Shown here piece by piece: positions 8,483 to 15,864 of a stretch of 18,715 nt of DNA; the first letter of the stretch is position 1, and the number at the start of each line of letters is the position of its first letter. The stretch lies in assembly GCA_029250345.1 (NCBI GenBank), contig JAQXFL010000128.1:1-18715 (forward strand), written 5' to 3'. The DNA is from Candidatus Poseidoniaceae archaeon (lineage in GTDB: Archaea > Thermoplasmatota > Poseidoniia > Poseidoniales > Poseidoniaceae). Both the position numbers and the translations under genes were made by a program. Below the pieces are notes generated by a model. That model worked only from the letters and a program-made list of their open reading frames with translations, was not told the origin of the DNA and did not search any database.

Positions 8483-11074
8483 TTAGCCTTCAAACACGAT
8501 CTCTTCAGGAGTTTCGACAACTTCCTCTTCATTGCGCGCTGATAATTCAATCAACACTGGAAGCAAAACAAGCGCAAGAAGCAACGAAAAGAAGACGGTG
8601 ACGGCAGTAATCAGGCCGAAGTCTTGGATGACCGGCATTGGTGAGAACATCAAAACGAGGAAACCAAATGCCGTGGTAAGTGCACTCATGATGAGAGCAA
8701 CGCCTGTCGTTGAAAGCGCAGCACGCAACGCTTCCCAATGGGTATCCCTTCGTGCTAATTCGACTTCGATACGACGCCACATGTGAATGGAATAATCAAT
8801 TCCAATACCTAGAGTGAGTGCGGTCACCATAACCGTCAAAACGTTCCATTTGAGGGCCAAAACAAACATCGAACCTGCGACCCAAAGCGATGCAAGAGCA
8901 ACTGGGAGGAGCACAGCGAGTGCCGGTACGACACGGCGTGTTAGAACAAGCAACACAAGGAAAGAAACACACAACGAGATGGCAGTCGATTTGATTTGAG
9001 ACGCATTCAATCCTTCAAGAACAGTCTGTAGAATCACCAAATCTCCGGTGATGTGAAGTTGTGCATGCCCATCCAAGTTGTACCTCAATGTACCCGAGAG
9101 TGAGGTAGACCCAAGTTGTTCCTCAATACTTGCAATCACGGTATTGGATTGATCAGAGGTTGATGCTTCCACGCGGATTTCGTTTCGGAAGTATGTGATT
9201 TCCTGCCCGTCTAAGTGTACAGTTTGATCGATACGCTCAGCCCATGTTTCACCGGACAGCACATCAGCCACCGTTGTGTTGGTTGAAAGAGCAGCAAACA
9301 TTGGCCCGAGGTTACAGCCTTCGCTGGTATTAACGACATAGACATCACCTGCATAGATTTCGAGATTGTGTTCTTCGCCAAAACTTGCATCACGTAGGAT
9401 GGCGTCTCGCAGAACTACATATGGGCCTTCATAGGACGGTGATGACGGTGAATCGTCGGTTCCAACAACGTAGTGATTAGTTTCTAAATCCTTGTGCAGA
9501 CCTCGTAATTCATCAAGCATAAGGGCATCACCCGGAATTGAATCAGCATCACTAGCTGGTTCAAGGAGAATGTAAATCAATTTCCAAGCAGCACTGTCGT
9601 AACTTGTATCCATGTCCTCACGGACCTGCATAATTTCCATTTCAGGGTCGACGAAGTCTGCAAGGTCAAAGTCGGTTTCGAGAGAAGCTACACCAAATAT
9701 CGAAACTCCAGAGATCAATATGGTAACAAGAAGAACCATCACTTGCTGCTTCTGCTGAACACCAACAATTGAGTTGACAATCCCTGGCATTGTTATTGCA
9801 ACTGCGTTTGTCGTAATGGAGATTTTATTGCGGACGACATGCAACGCACCGACGACAATGGTCGATGATGCGAAAGCACAAACCACACCAAACGCCAGAG
9901 CGTATCCAAAGGTGGCCAAAGGTGGCAAAGGTGAGATGATGTTGGCGAGGAAAGCAGCTACCGTTGTCACAACTGCTAACGAGAGCGGGACAGATAGACG
10001 GGCACAGGCACGTAGCCACGCTTCCGAAGGATCGTCAACCTCTTTCCGAATCGCAGAGAATGCCCTCTGGAGGTGTATGGCATAATCGATTCCGAGTCCA
10101 AGGACCAGTGGAGCAACTGCAACCTCTAAAGCTGTGAATCGGACTCCGAGTGCGTTGAGAACTCCGTATGTCCAGATGAGAGCAAAGGACAGTCCAATCA
10201 GCGGGAAAGCGACATCATTGAGCGAGCGGAAAGCGATGGCCAGCAATACAACGACGACAACCAAGGCGAGGACAACGAGGAGGGCTAAATTGTCAAAAGT
10301 CCCTTGGTCAATATCGTAAGAGATGAGGTCAAGTGAAGCCACACCGTACTCCAAATCGGAATTTTGTGAGAGTTTGGAAAATTCAGTTCGGAATTGGTCT
10401 TGAATTATTTTTCGTTCTTCTTCATCCATTTCCGGGTCGATTTCCAAAACCCAAAGCGTTGAATTCGCAGCTGGCGCTCCGTCACCTGTTCCGTCGCTAA
10501 GGTATGTACAACTTGCATCGATGTTCAAGTCTGAGTTGAGCAGTGCAGAGGATGCATATCGAGCAGCAGAAAGGAGTTGGTCGTCGGAAGTAAGAGAACA
10601 AACTGTGTCTTCATCAAACAGTGCATCAAGTATTTCACTCCACGAATCGATTGATTGCAAATCTTCACCCCCACCTTCCTCGTCGAGGGCCAATTGGACG
10701 ATTCCTGGAGCGGTCGTCCAAACGGCAACTGCATTTTGACGCTTTTCGGATTGATTTTCCATGTAATGCAGGTGTTCATCCATCGTCTTCAAGTGTTCTA
10801 TAGAAAGTACGTTGCTGCCATCGTCGGCGGTGACGTGAATGAAAAGCGGACGAGCCTCGTCAGGGAAATGCTCGTGAATTCGATCGTGAGCTTCACGTGA
10901 ATCCGATTCCGGTGCGAAATCTCCTAAATCGGTATTGAACGTCGGCGGCGATACGACCAAATGTGCGCTAATGGCAACAGTAAACAAGACGACTACGACC
11001 AGAATTGCTGGAGTCCACTGTTTGAAGCGTGGTGACCAAAGGGCCATCCGTTCCTCCAACGCAGATGTATCCAT
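8483..11074 (-). CDS. RND-superfamily (MMPL-like) exporter, 12 TM
   Basis: An 863-residue inner-membrane transporter of the RND/MMPL superfamily (the COG1033 'predicted exporter' type). It is built as two halves, each with one membrane helix, a large extracytoplasmic domain of roughly 200 residues, and five more helices. The duplicated signature is clear: GLGIDYAIHLQRAF near residue 325 and GIGIDYSIHMWRRIE near 757, the conserved Asp-Tyr in helix 4 that carries protons in the family. The first helix is TPAILVVVVLFTVAISAHLVV at about 21-41. The ATG at 11074 was chosen because the protein proper begins there and a TATA element sits 26 bases upstream, which fits leaderless transcription; the frame is open for another 100 codons upstream, but those residues are non-family. 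The substrate is unknown; lipids, sterol-like molecules or envelope components are typical for relatives. The acidic C-terminus is cytoplasmic. Confidence 0.88.
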   Translation of the reverse strand: MDTSALEERMALWSPRFKQWTPAILVVVVLFTVAISAHLVVSPPTFNTDLGDFAPESDSREAHDRIHEHFPDEARPLFIHVTADDGSNVLSIEHLKTMDEHLHYMENQSEKRQNAVAVWTTAPGIVQLALDEEGGGEDLQSIDSWSEILDALFDEDTVCSLTSDDQLLSAARYASSALLNSDLNIDASCTYLSDGTGDGAPAANSTLWVLEIDPEMDEEERKIIQDQFRTEFSKLSQNSDLEYGVASLDLISYDIDQGTFDNLALLVVLALVVVVVLLAIAFRSLNDVAFPLIGLSFALIWTYGVLNALGVRFTALEVAVAPLVLGLGIDYAIHLQRAFSAIRKEVDDPSEAWLRACARLSVPLSLAVVTTVAAFLANIISPLPPLATFGYALAFGVVCAFASSTIVVGALHVVRNKISITTNAVAITMPGIVNSIVGVQQKQQVMVLLVTILISGVSIFGVASLETDFDLADFVDPEMEIMQVREDMDTSYDSAAWKLIYILLEPASDADSIPGDALMLDELRGLHKDLETNHYVVGTDDSPSSPSYEGPYVVLRDAILRDASFGEEHNLEIYAGDVYVVNTSEGCNLGPMFAALSTNTTVADVLSGETWAERIDQTVHLDGQEITYFRNEIRVEASTSDQSNTVIASIEEQLGSTSLSGTLRYNLDGHAQLHITGDLVILQTVLEGLNASQIKSTAISLCVSFLVLLVLTRRVVPALAVLLPVALASLWVAGSMFVLALKWNVLTVMVTALTLGIGIDYSIHMWRRIEVELARRDTHWEALRAALSTTGVALIMSALTTAFGFLVLMFSPMPVIQDFGLITAVTVFFSLLLALVLLPVLIELSARNEEEVVETPEEIVFEG

Positions 11075-11094
11075 TGTTCGTGCGATGCCAAGAC

Positions 11095-11106
11095 AGTAAA
11101 AAAGAG
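11095..11106 (-). promoter_or_regulatory. TATA element for leaderless RND exporter transcript
   Basis: On the transcribed strand CTCTTTTTTACT is centred about 26 bases before the exporter ATG at 11074. That is the archaeal TATA-to-start distance, and no SD lies before this ATG, so transcription probably begins at or within a few bases of the start codon. The sequence and spacing are seen; use as a promoter is inferred. Confidence 0.55.
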
Positions 11107-11233
11107 GCGTGGTTGATTTGTACGGTGAATGGTGTTCTCTCAAAGTATTCCAGCGATGGCGTTTTCTTTTCTCGTTCACCTCGGCGACAGGAGAAGGTTC
11201 AAAACAAGTAGGCAGGTGGCAAGAACGATTGCA

Positions 11234-11491
11234 ATGCCTGTCAAAGTCCTCCTTAAAGAAAAAAATGAACTTCGATTGAGAGTCATCGGCGAGAGCCACA
11301 CAGCTTTGCAAATGCTTCGTGAGCGACTCAACAGCAGCAGCAAAATAGACTACGCAAACTACTTCCCTGGCCACCCTGAACTGGATGACCCTGAATTCTA
11401 CATCCGAACCGCTGGAAAGAACAACTCAGAAAAAGTTCTGAAGGACATCGTTGCTGGTATCTCTTCGGAATTCGAAAGTATCAGCCTCTGA
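11234..11491 (+). CDS. rpoL: DNA-directed RNA polymerase subunit L (Rpo11)
   Basis: An 85-residue subunit homologous to eukaryotic Rpb11 and to the bacterial alpha N-terminal domain. It pairs with Rpo3 (subunit D) to seed RNA polymerase assembly. Family marks are the GESHTALQMLRERL helix (residues 19-32, the conserved GExHT), HPELDDPEFYIRT (47-59) and a final amphipathic helix (KVLKDIVAGISSEF). The length matches the family. The ATG at 11234 starts the conserved region; the open frame upstream gives only non-family residues. There is no close SD (an AGGTGG lies about 17 bases upstream). truD begins 13 bases after its stop, so the two are probably co-transcribed. Confidence 0.93.
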   Translation: MPVKVLLKEKNELRLRVIGESHTALQMLRERLNSSSKIDYANYFPGHPELDDPEFYIRTAGKNNSEKVLKDIVAGISSEFESISL

Positions 11492-11504
11492 ATGGGGTGT
11501 TGCA

Positions 11505-12908
11505 GTGACAACATGGACGGATTCTTTAGCAGAATCCATCGGTCTTGACGGCTACGCTACCGCAACCAAGGGCATTGGTGGCGTACTCAAAGCACGGGTC
11601 ACCGACTTCCGTGTTGAAGAAATATCAACAGCGGTACACTTGGACAACAAAGGAAGATTCACAGTTGCCAAAATCATGTTGACAAACTGGGAAACAAATC
11701 GTTTTTGCAACACATTGGCAAAAGCGCTGTCGATTCCACGTAATCGTATTTTCTTTGCTGGAACGAAAGACAAGCGTGCTGTCACCCAACAATTGTTTGT
11801 GATCGATGCACCAAAAGCCAAAGTTGCGGCCGTCGAAATCCCTGATGTAGAAATCGAGGTCATTGGCCGTACCCATCAGAAAATTGGATTCGGAAACCAC
11901 CGAGGAAATCGCTTCACCATCGTTGTCCGTGGCTGTGCAAATGAAGACGGCTCTCCGATGTCTGTTGAAGATGCTCTTGAACAAGTGAACTTGATTCAAG
12001 AAGAAATGGCTTCCAAACTCGGCGAAAACAAATTCCCGAATTGGATTGGCCCACAGAGATTTGGCTCGGGCCGTCCGGTTACGGCAGAAGTTGGACGGCA
12101 CGTCATCGCTGGCGACTGGAAACAAGCTGCTCTCACCTACATTGCCATGGAAGGAGAGTCTGAAAACGAGGATGTCGCTGCCTTCCGAGCACATGTCCGC
12201 GAAAACGGACCGACTGAAGAAGGACTCGAACTCGCTCCACGATGGTTGGGCTTTGAACGCAAAATGGTCGAGCACCTCCTCCATCGCCCTGACGACTACA
12301 TCGGTGCATTCCGTAAACTCCCAGGCAACCTGCAGTTGATGACCGTTCACGCTCTCCAATCGGTTGTGTTCAACAAATCACTTCATGCAAGGCTAGCCGC
12401 CAAACATCCCATCAGTTGGCCTGTAGCAGGTGACATGGTTGGACGAATCGATGAGAAAGGCCAACTGGACGCATCGAGTTGTGTTGTGGTTGAAGAACGT
12501 ACATTGCCTCGAATTATTCGGAATTGCGAACTCGGAAGACTATCACCAACTGGACCACTCCCTGGAACTGAAATAAAAACCTGTGAAGGCAAAAGCGGCG
12601 ATATCGAAAAGCAAGTCATCAACACCATGGGCTTGACTGACATGGATTGGAAAGTTGAAGCGATCCCCCGTCTATCGACTCGTGGGACTCGGCGATCGTT
12701 GGTTACCAGTTTCAACGAATTGAGTGTTGACAATGTACCGCTCGCAGATGACGAATCCATGGGCGAGCGGTGGAAATCCGGGCCAACTGAGAACAGCAGA
12801 TGGCATCCCGAAGGTGCATGCATTCGTTTCAGATTCACTCTTGCATCTGGAAGTTATGCTACAACCTTGTTGCGTGAGTTCATGAGATGCCCGCTGCATC
12901 AATTGTGA
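11505..12908 (+). CDS. truD: tRNA pseudouridine synthase TruD
   Basis: A 467-residue enzyme that converts uridine 13 of tRNA to pseudouridine in the TruD/Pus7 family. The catalytic motif GTKDKRAVTQQ is present with Asp89 as the expected nucleophile. Other family marks are NHRGNRFTIVVR, the NWIGPQRFGSGRP motif (classic PNYFGxQRFG), QLMTVHALQSVVFNKSLHAR, RGTRRSL, and GSYATTLLREFM near the C-terminus. The TruD insertion domain lies between the two halves of the catalytic fold, and the length suits archaeal members. The start is GTG at 11505 with a GGGGTG SD at 11494-11499, beginning three bases after the rpoL stop; upstream codons overlap rpoL. A few archaeal TruD proteins also modify position 35 or rRNA; that cannot be told here. 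Confidence 0.95.
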   Translation: MTTWTDSLAESIGLDGYATATKGIGGVLKARVTDFRVEEISTAVHLDNKGRFTVAKIMLTNWETNRFCNTLAKALSIPRNRIFFAGTKDKRAVTQQLFVIDAPKAKVAAVEIPDVEIEVIGRTHQKIGFGNHRGNRFTIVVRGCANEDGSPMSVEDALEQVNLIQEEMASKLGENKFPNWIGPQRFGSGRPVTAEVGRHVIAGDWKQAALTYIAMEGESENEDVAAFRAHVRENGPTEEGLELAPRWLGFERKMVEHLLHRPDDYIGAFRKLPGNLQLMTVHALQSVVFNKSLHARLAAKHPISWPVAGDMVGRIDEKGQLDASSCVVVEERTLPRIIRNCELGRLSPTGPLPGTEIKTCEGKSGDIEKQVINTMGLTDMDWKVEAIPRLSTRGTRRSLVTSFNELSVDNVPLADDESMGERWKSGPTENSRWHPEGACIRFRFTLASGSYATTLLREFMRCPLHQL

Positions 12909-12974
12909 AACAGCACATAATTCTCGAACGACTCAAGAGAAGCTACGCAACTGACTTGTTACGAAAGCTCATCC

Positions 12975-12989
12975 GGTGCAGGTTGCACC
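12975..12989. other. Small hairpin between converging truD and aEF-1beta genes
   Basis: GGTGCA-GGT-TGCACC is a perfect 6-bp inverted repeat with a 3-base loop, in the 93-base gap between the converging ends of truD and aEF-1beta. There is no T-tract beside it, so it is not a convincing terminator on either strand. The rest of the gap holds nothing I can name; I find no tRNA fold there. Confidence 0.3.
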
Positions 12990-13001
12990 AATGCAAGCGG
13001 T

Positions 13002-13274
13002 TCAGAGAAGTCCCATCGAGAGAACTTCAATTTCTCCAACGCCACTGATTTCGGAAATCTTTGCTTCCAGTGCATCAGCGAGACCTTCCCCGTCGTTCAT
13101 GACGACGTGGATTTGAACGAATTTGAGTCCGAAAGCCAGAGGCTTAACTTCGACAGATTGGACGTTGTAGACATCGTCGCTAAGTGCTTGGACAGAAGCC
13201 GCAATGGCATCAGCGTTAACATCCTCAACATCTGCATCGGGATTGATTTTGTAAGTCATTGCTACCATACCCAT
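13002..13274 (-). CDS. ef1b: Translation elongation factor 1-beta (aEF-1beta)
   Basis: A 90-residue guanine nucleotide exchange factor that reloads aEF-1alpha with GTP during elongation. It has the ferredoxin-like fold of the family: MGMVAMTYKINPDADVEDV, then VQSVEVKPLAFGLKFVQIHVVMND (the FGLK segment is diagnostic) and VGEIEVLSMGLL at the end. Length matches the archaeal norm of about 90. The ATG at 13274 has the SD GAGGTGAT at 13278-13285; this SD overlaps the TGA stop of the zinc-ribbon gene, so the two are translationally coupled. The same pairing (zinc-ribbon protein just before aEF-1beta) is common in archaea. Confidence 0.94.
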   Translation of the reverse strand: MGMVAMTYKINPDADVEDVNADAIAASVQALSDDVYNVQSVEVKPLAFGLKFVQIHVVMNDGEGLADALEAKISEISGVGEIEVLSMGLL

Positions 13275-13283
13275 GCTATCACC

Positions 13284-13451
13284 TCAGGGCCCCTGGTATT
13301 GGCAGTTCGGACAGGTGTAGACAACACCTTGGTTTCGACAGCGTGGGCTGCGGCCAATAGCTGCATCGCAGCCAGGGCATGGGAAGGAAGTTGATCCAGT
13401 TTCTTCAAGCGGAACACCGGATGATGTGCAATTTACTGCTCGGTCAGTCAT
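13284..13451 (-). CDS. Small zinc-ribbon protein (HVO_2753-like), two knuckles degenerate
   Basis: A 55-residue protein of the small archaeal zinc-finger family that normally precedes aEF-1beta and has four CxxC knuckles. Here knuckles 2 (CPGC, 25-28) and 4 (CPNC, 47-50) are intact, with the conserved FPCPGC and YTCPNCQYQGP contexts. Knuckle 1 is C8-T-S-S11, and knuckle 3 is S35-P-R-C38; each has lost one Cys to Ser. This leaves six cysteines instead of eight, so one zinc site should be full and the other altered or absent. Family members act in RNA- or ribosome-linked control in haloarchaea. The ATG at 13451 has a GAGGA SD about 7 bases upstream, and aEF-1beta starts 9 bases after its stop. 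Confidence 0.85.
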   Translation of the reverse strand: MTDRAVNCTSSGVPLEETGSTSFPCPGCDAAIGRSPRCRNQGVVYTCPNCQYQGP

Positions 13452-13490
13452 AATAAGTCCTCAGGAACAAATGGCCCACGCCCTCCCCTT

Positions 13491-13523
13491 CTTTATGGTT
13501 GCGTGCCGAATCACCTCAGGTGA
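13491..13523 (-). promoter_or_regulatory. Promoter and palindrome upstream of zinc-ribbon/aEF-1beta operon
   Basis: The transcribed strand has a TATA-like CCATAAAG (13491-13498), predicting a start near 13468 and a leader of about 17 bases carrying the GAGGA SD. Just upstream is TCACCTCAGGTGA (13511-13523), a perfect palindrome around one central base. Its position directly upstream of TATA is where an activator or operator would sit. Part of it (11 bases, CCTGAGGTGAT on the minus strand) recurs at the aEF-1beta SD. The elements are seen; a regulator is inferred. The rest of the 123-base gap, out to 13574, has nothing clear. Confidence 0.4.
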
Positions 13524-13574
13524 GGGCATAGATTACCTTGCAGCCTACACGCATCCAGTGACATGAATCTCGTT

Positions 13575-13913
13575 TTAACGCAGGACAAAGAGGCGACCGT
13601 TTTTCCCCGTACTAACGACCAGTTCGCCGTTTTTTTCACGACACCAACCGGATTCAATGACGAGAATGTCTCCAACATTGACGCGTTGGATTTGCTCGTT
13701 CCAAAGAATTACCCCGACAATGCCAGTCTCATCGCGCCCACACGCTGCAGCCACCGGACCAACATAATGTTCGGAATAGACCATTCGGCGCGGATAGATT
13801 CGGAGCATGACCAGTTCAAGCCGGCGAACAGGTGAATGGGCGGAGAGGTCGATAACTTTCTGGCGTGCATGTTTGATTTTCTGTGCTTTACTCACAGCAT
13901 TGGATTCTTCCAT
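13575..13913 (-). CDS. Small OB-fold nucleic-acid-binding protein
   Basis: A 112-residue protein. Residues about 18-112 read as a single OB fold of the kind seen in RPA/SSB-like and SOSS-B-like proteins: KVIDLSAHSPVRRLELVML (strand 1 region), VAAACGRDETGIVGVILWNEQ (strands 2-3, with the D-x-TG and ILW marks), VNVGDILVIESGWCREKNGELVVSTGKNGRLFVL (strands 4-5, with the GD and ngel-s-Gk-G pattern). The preceding 17 residues are basic and helical. The ATG at 13913 was preferred (AAGGA about 13 bases upstream); a TTG at 13934 would add 7 residues. It lies 32 bases after the FtsJ-type gene, apparently in one transcript. Binding of single-stranded DNA or RNA is inferred from the fold; given its neighbours, RNA is as likely as DNA. 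Confidence 0.7.
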   Translation of the reverse strand: MEESNAVSKAQKIKHARQKVIDLSAHSPVRRLELVMLRIYPRRMVYSEHYVGPVAAACGRDETGIVGVILWNEQIQRVNVGDILVIESGWCREKNGELVVSTGKNGRLFVLR

Positions 13914-13945
13914 AGAGCGGAGAAAATCCTTCAAACCTCATCAAA

Positions 13946-14686
13946 CTATTCGGTTGTCTTCTTTTTGCGTACGGAAAAGGAAGATTTCACAATTTCGGGT
14001 GCTTCCTCAATGTCATCGCCACCAAGTTTGACGTTGAGTGCAGTCTCATAGTTTTCGAGGATGCTGGTTTTCTTGAATTTCCAAGGCATGTAGTTTCGAC
14101 AGATCAAGTAAACTTCAGAAGACGAGTTGCGGGATGCGTGTGGTGAGAAACGACGGACATCTGAAAAATAGGGTTTGACGACTTGTATCAATTCCTCAAC
14201 GCCGACTCCTTGAAACAGTTTGGTAACAAAAGAGCCACCTTTGCAGAGCAATGGGAGTGAAAAATCATAGACAAGGGCAACTAAGGTCATGGCAACTGCT
14301 TGATCCATATCCCACTTCCCAGTGATGTTTGGGGAGATGTCTGAAATAATCGAGTTCAACGGTCGTTCTTTCATTTCTTCAAGGACACGCTGTTGTGTAT
14401 GCGGTTCGGTAATGTCTCCAACGAGTAAAATTGAGCCCTCGACGGGTTGGCATGCTTCTAAATCCACGCCAATCACCCAACCGCTGTCTCCAACAATTTC
14501 AGTCGCTACTTGCGCCCAGCCACCCGGATGACAACCAACGTCGAGGATGATGTCACCCTCTCTCAGCAGATTGAACCGCTCTTGAATTTGCTTTAATTTG
14601 AAGGCTGAACGGGCACGGTAGCCGCTGGCTTTGGCTTGACGTCGCCATGAATCACGTTTGTGATTTTCAATCCAGTGGTCTGCCAT
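13946..14686 (-). CDS. rlmE: FtsJ/RlmE-type rRNA ribose 2'-O-methyltransferase
   Basis: A 246-residue SAM-dependent methyltransferase of the FtsJ/RlmE family. The SAM-binding motif is ILDVGCHPGGWAQVA (47-61). The catalytic tetrad is complete: K30 (SAFKL), D116 (SDISPN), K156 (TKLFQ) and E191 (SSEVYLICR), each exactly eight residues before the K38-D124-K164-E199 positions of the E. coli enzyme. It should transfer a methyl group to a ribose 2'-OH, in E. coli U2552 of 23S rRNA; the exact archaeal target here is not shown. The C-terminal extension (about 200-246) is basic and ends in KKKTTE. The ATG at 14686 has a GGAGGA SD at 14694-14699; the open frame upstream is ignored. It heads a run with the OB-fold gene and possibly the aEF-1beta pair. 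Confidence 0.93.
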   Translation of the reverse strand: MADHWIENHKRDSWRRQAKASGYRARSAFKLKQIQERFNLLREGDIILDVGCHPGGWAQVATEIVGDSGWVIGVDLEACQPVEGSILLVGDITEPHTQQRVLEEMKERPLNSIISDISPNITGKWDMDQAVAMTLVALVYDFSLPLLCKGGSFVTKLFQGVGVEELIQVVKPYFSDVRRFSPHASRNSSSEVYLICRNYMPWKFKKTSILENYETALNVKLGGDDIEEAPEIVKSSFSVRKKKTTE

Positions 14687-14806
14687 GAGAAGTCCTCCAA
14701 TGTCCTCTCGCAACACACTGTTGAAGAAACCTCCCTTCAAAATGAGACTGCAACAAAGGGATGAAGGGGGTCGGCATGTTGGCAGGAGCATGAGGGGGGA
14801 ACTTTG
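14687..14806. promoter_or_regulatory. Divergent intergenic region, FtsJ and Omp28-like genes
   Basis: The 120 bases carry both gene starts' signals: GGAGGA for the methyltransferase at 14694-14699, and a GGGGGGA SD just before the GTG of the other gene at about 14794-14800. A TATA-like CATTTTGAAG (minus strand, about 14735-14745) would give the methyltransferase a leader of about 28 bases. No clear TATA for the plus-strand gene was found. Confidence 0.3.
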
Positions 14807-15766
14807 GTGAAATCAACGGCTTTTGCTTTGTTTGCTCTGTTGAGCCTCTTAGGTGCCGGCAGCGGCGGGGGATTGGTGCAAGCTGAGGTTATCGAACCGT
14901 CAATTCCGTTGGATGTACCGGTTCAATCGAGCCAAATGGGACGAAGCCTCCTCGTTGAAGAAGTGACAACTACGTGGTGTCCGAGTTGCGCTGAAATTGA
15001 CCCATACCTCATGGGAGTTGCTGACGCTCATGGTTCGAGAATCGCCATGGTTGCCTATCATCCTACGGATGGTGAAGATGCATTCCAACCGGAAGCGTCG
15101 CAACACAGGATTGATCGTCTTGGATTGATTCATGGTTCATCCCTCTCTACGCCGACGTTCTTTGTTGAAGGTGAAAACCCACGTACTGGACTCGATGCTT
15201 GGAGTGATGTCCAACGCGACATTCTCGATGCTGAACTCAAGCGACAGGGCACTTCAACCCTCCAATTTGAAGTGGTCAAAACTGAAAACCAAACCACCGC
15301 CCAGATTGTTTCTTTCGATACAGAACATGAACAACTCGAAAACACCCAATTGAGTTTTCTCGTGTTACATCACGTTAAATCTGTACCGAAAGAAGCGATA
15401 AATCCCGGTGGAGATACACGTGATCGTGTGGTCGTTGCGACTGCTGAATGCGACCTCAACTCAACGGCCCTTGTGAACCAGTACGGTGTGATTTCCGCAT
15501 CAGTCAACGAATCCTGCATAAGTGACTTCTCTATAACATTCGAAAACCTTGATGAGTTTAGTATTGTATTGATTCATGAACATACAGTTGAGGCAATTTC
15601 GAACGGAGAGGCAGGGCTTGGAACCATCGGCACTGTCGAGTTAGCCTTCCGTGCCAGAGAAACCCTCGATTCAAGCTCCAGCAGTTTGACTTTATTGGCG
15701 CTGGCTGCAGGTGCCGGAATATTCGCCATTTTGCCCCGTAAAGGTTCGAAAACCCCCAAAGAGTGA
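14807..15766 (+). CDS. Omp28-like thioredoxin-fold protein, exported and membrane-anchored
   Basis: A 319-residue exported protein. Residues 1-26 are a signal peptide (hydrophobic FALFALLSLLGAGSGGG, then VQA). A thioredoxin-like domain follows: RSLLVEEVTTTWCPSCAEIDP with the redox pair C58/C61, then IAMVAYHPTDGEDAFQPEASQHRIDRLG and STPTFFVEGE (cis-Pro loop), a pattern shared with Omp28-type thioredoxin-fold proteins. A beta-rich domain of about 150 residues then leads to a C-terminal membrane helix (LTLLALAAGAGIFAIL) and a short basic tail. The start is GTG at 14807, six bases after a GGGGGGA SD; a TTG one codon earlier is less well placed. It probably catalyses thiol-disulfide exchange outside the membrane; direction and partner are unknown. 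It is near, but on the opposite strand from, the VKOR cluster. Confidence 0.8.
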   Translation: MKSTAFALFALLSLLGAGSGGGLVQAEVIEPSIPLDVPVQSSQMGRSLLVEEVTTTWCPSCAEIDPYLMGVADAHGSRIAMVAYHPTDGEDAFQPEASQHRIDRLGLIHGSSLSTPTFFVEGENPRTGLDAWSDVQRDILDAELKRQGTSTLQFEVVKTENQTTAQIVSFDTEHEQLENTQLSFLVLHHVKSVPKEAINPGGDTRDRVVVATAECDLNSTALVNQYGVISASVNESCISDFSITFENLDEFSIVLIHEHTVEAISNGEAGLGTIGTVELAFRARETLDSSSSSLTLLALAAGAGIFAILPRKGSKTPKE

Positions 15767-15864
15767 TTATTCCATACTGAATCGGGCAACTGCACACCCG
15801 ATACCGGAAGTATTGTGAGACAATTCAAGCGAGGATTCATAACCTACCGTGACAATGTATTACC
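15767..15864 (+). other. Intergenic stretch with two small inverted repeats
   Basis: ATCGGG (15781-15786) and CCCGAT (15797-15802) could pair as a 6-bp stem 14 bases after the stop of the Omp28-like gene, but no T-tract follows. ATTGT-GAG-ACAAT (15812-15824) is a second, 5-bp repeat. No SD is seen close before the next ATG (GAGGA lies about 30 bases away). Confidence 0.25.

Noticed and set aside
11129..11233. 35-residue N-terminal extension of RpoL
   Set aside because: The conserved Rpo11 sequence begins at 11234 and known members are about 85-95 residues long.
11075..11374. 100-codon N-terminal extension of the RND exporter
   Set aside because: It overlaps the rpoL gene and the divergent promoter region, and reads as low-complexity, non-family sequence; the TATA position fits a start at 11074.
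11625..12359. Minus-strand 244-residue open frame inside truD
   Set aside because: TruD motifs on the plus strand are unequivocal; the antisense frame has no SD or domain features.
13563..13835. Plus-strand 90-residue open frame antisense to the OB-fold gene
   Set aside because: It is a shadow of the minus-strand OB-fold gene, with no SD and no recognisable protein pattern.
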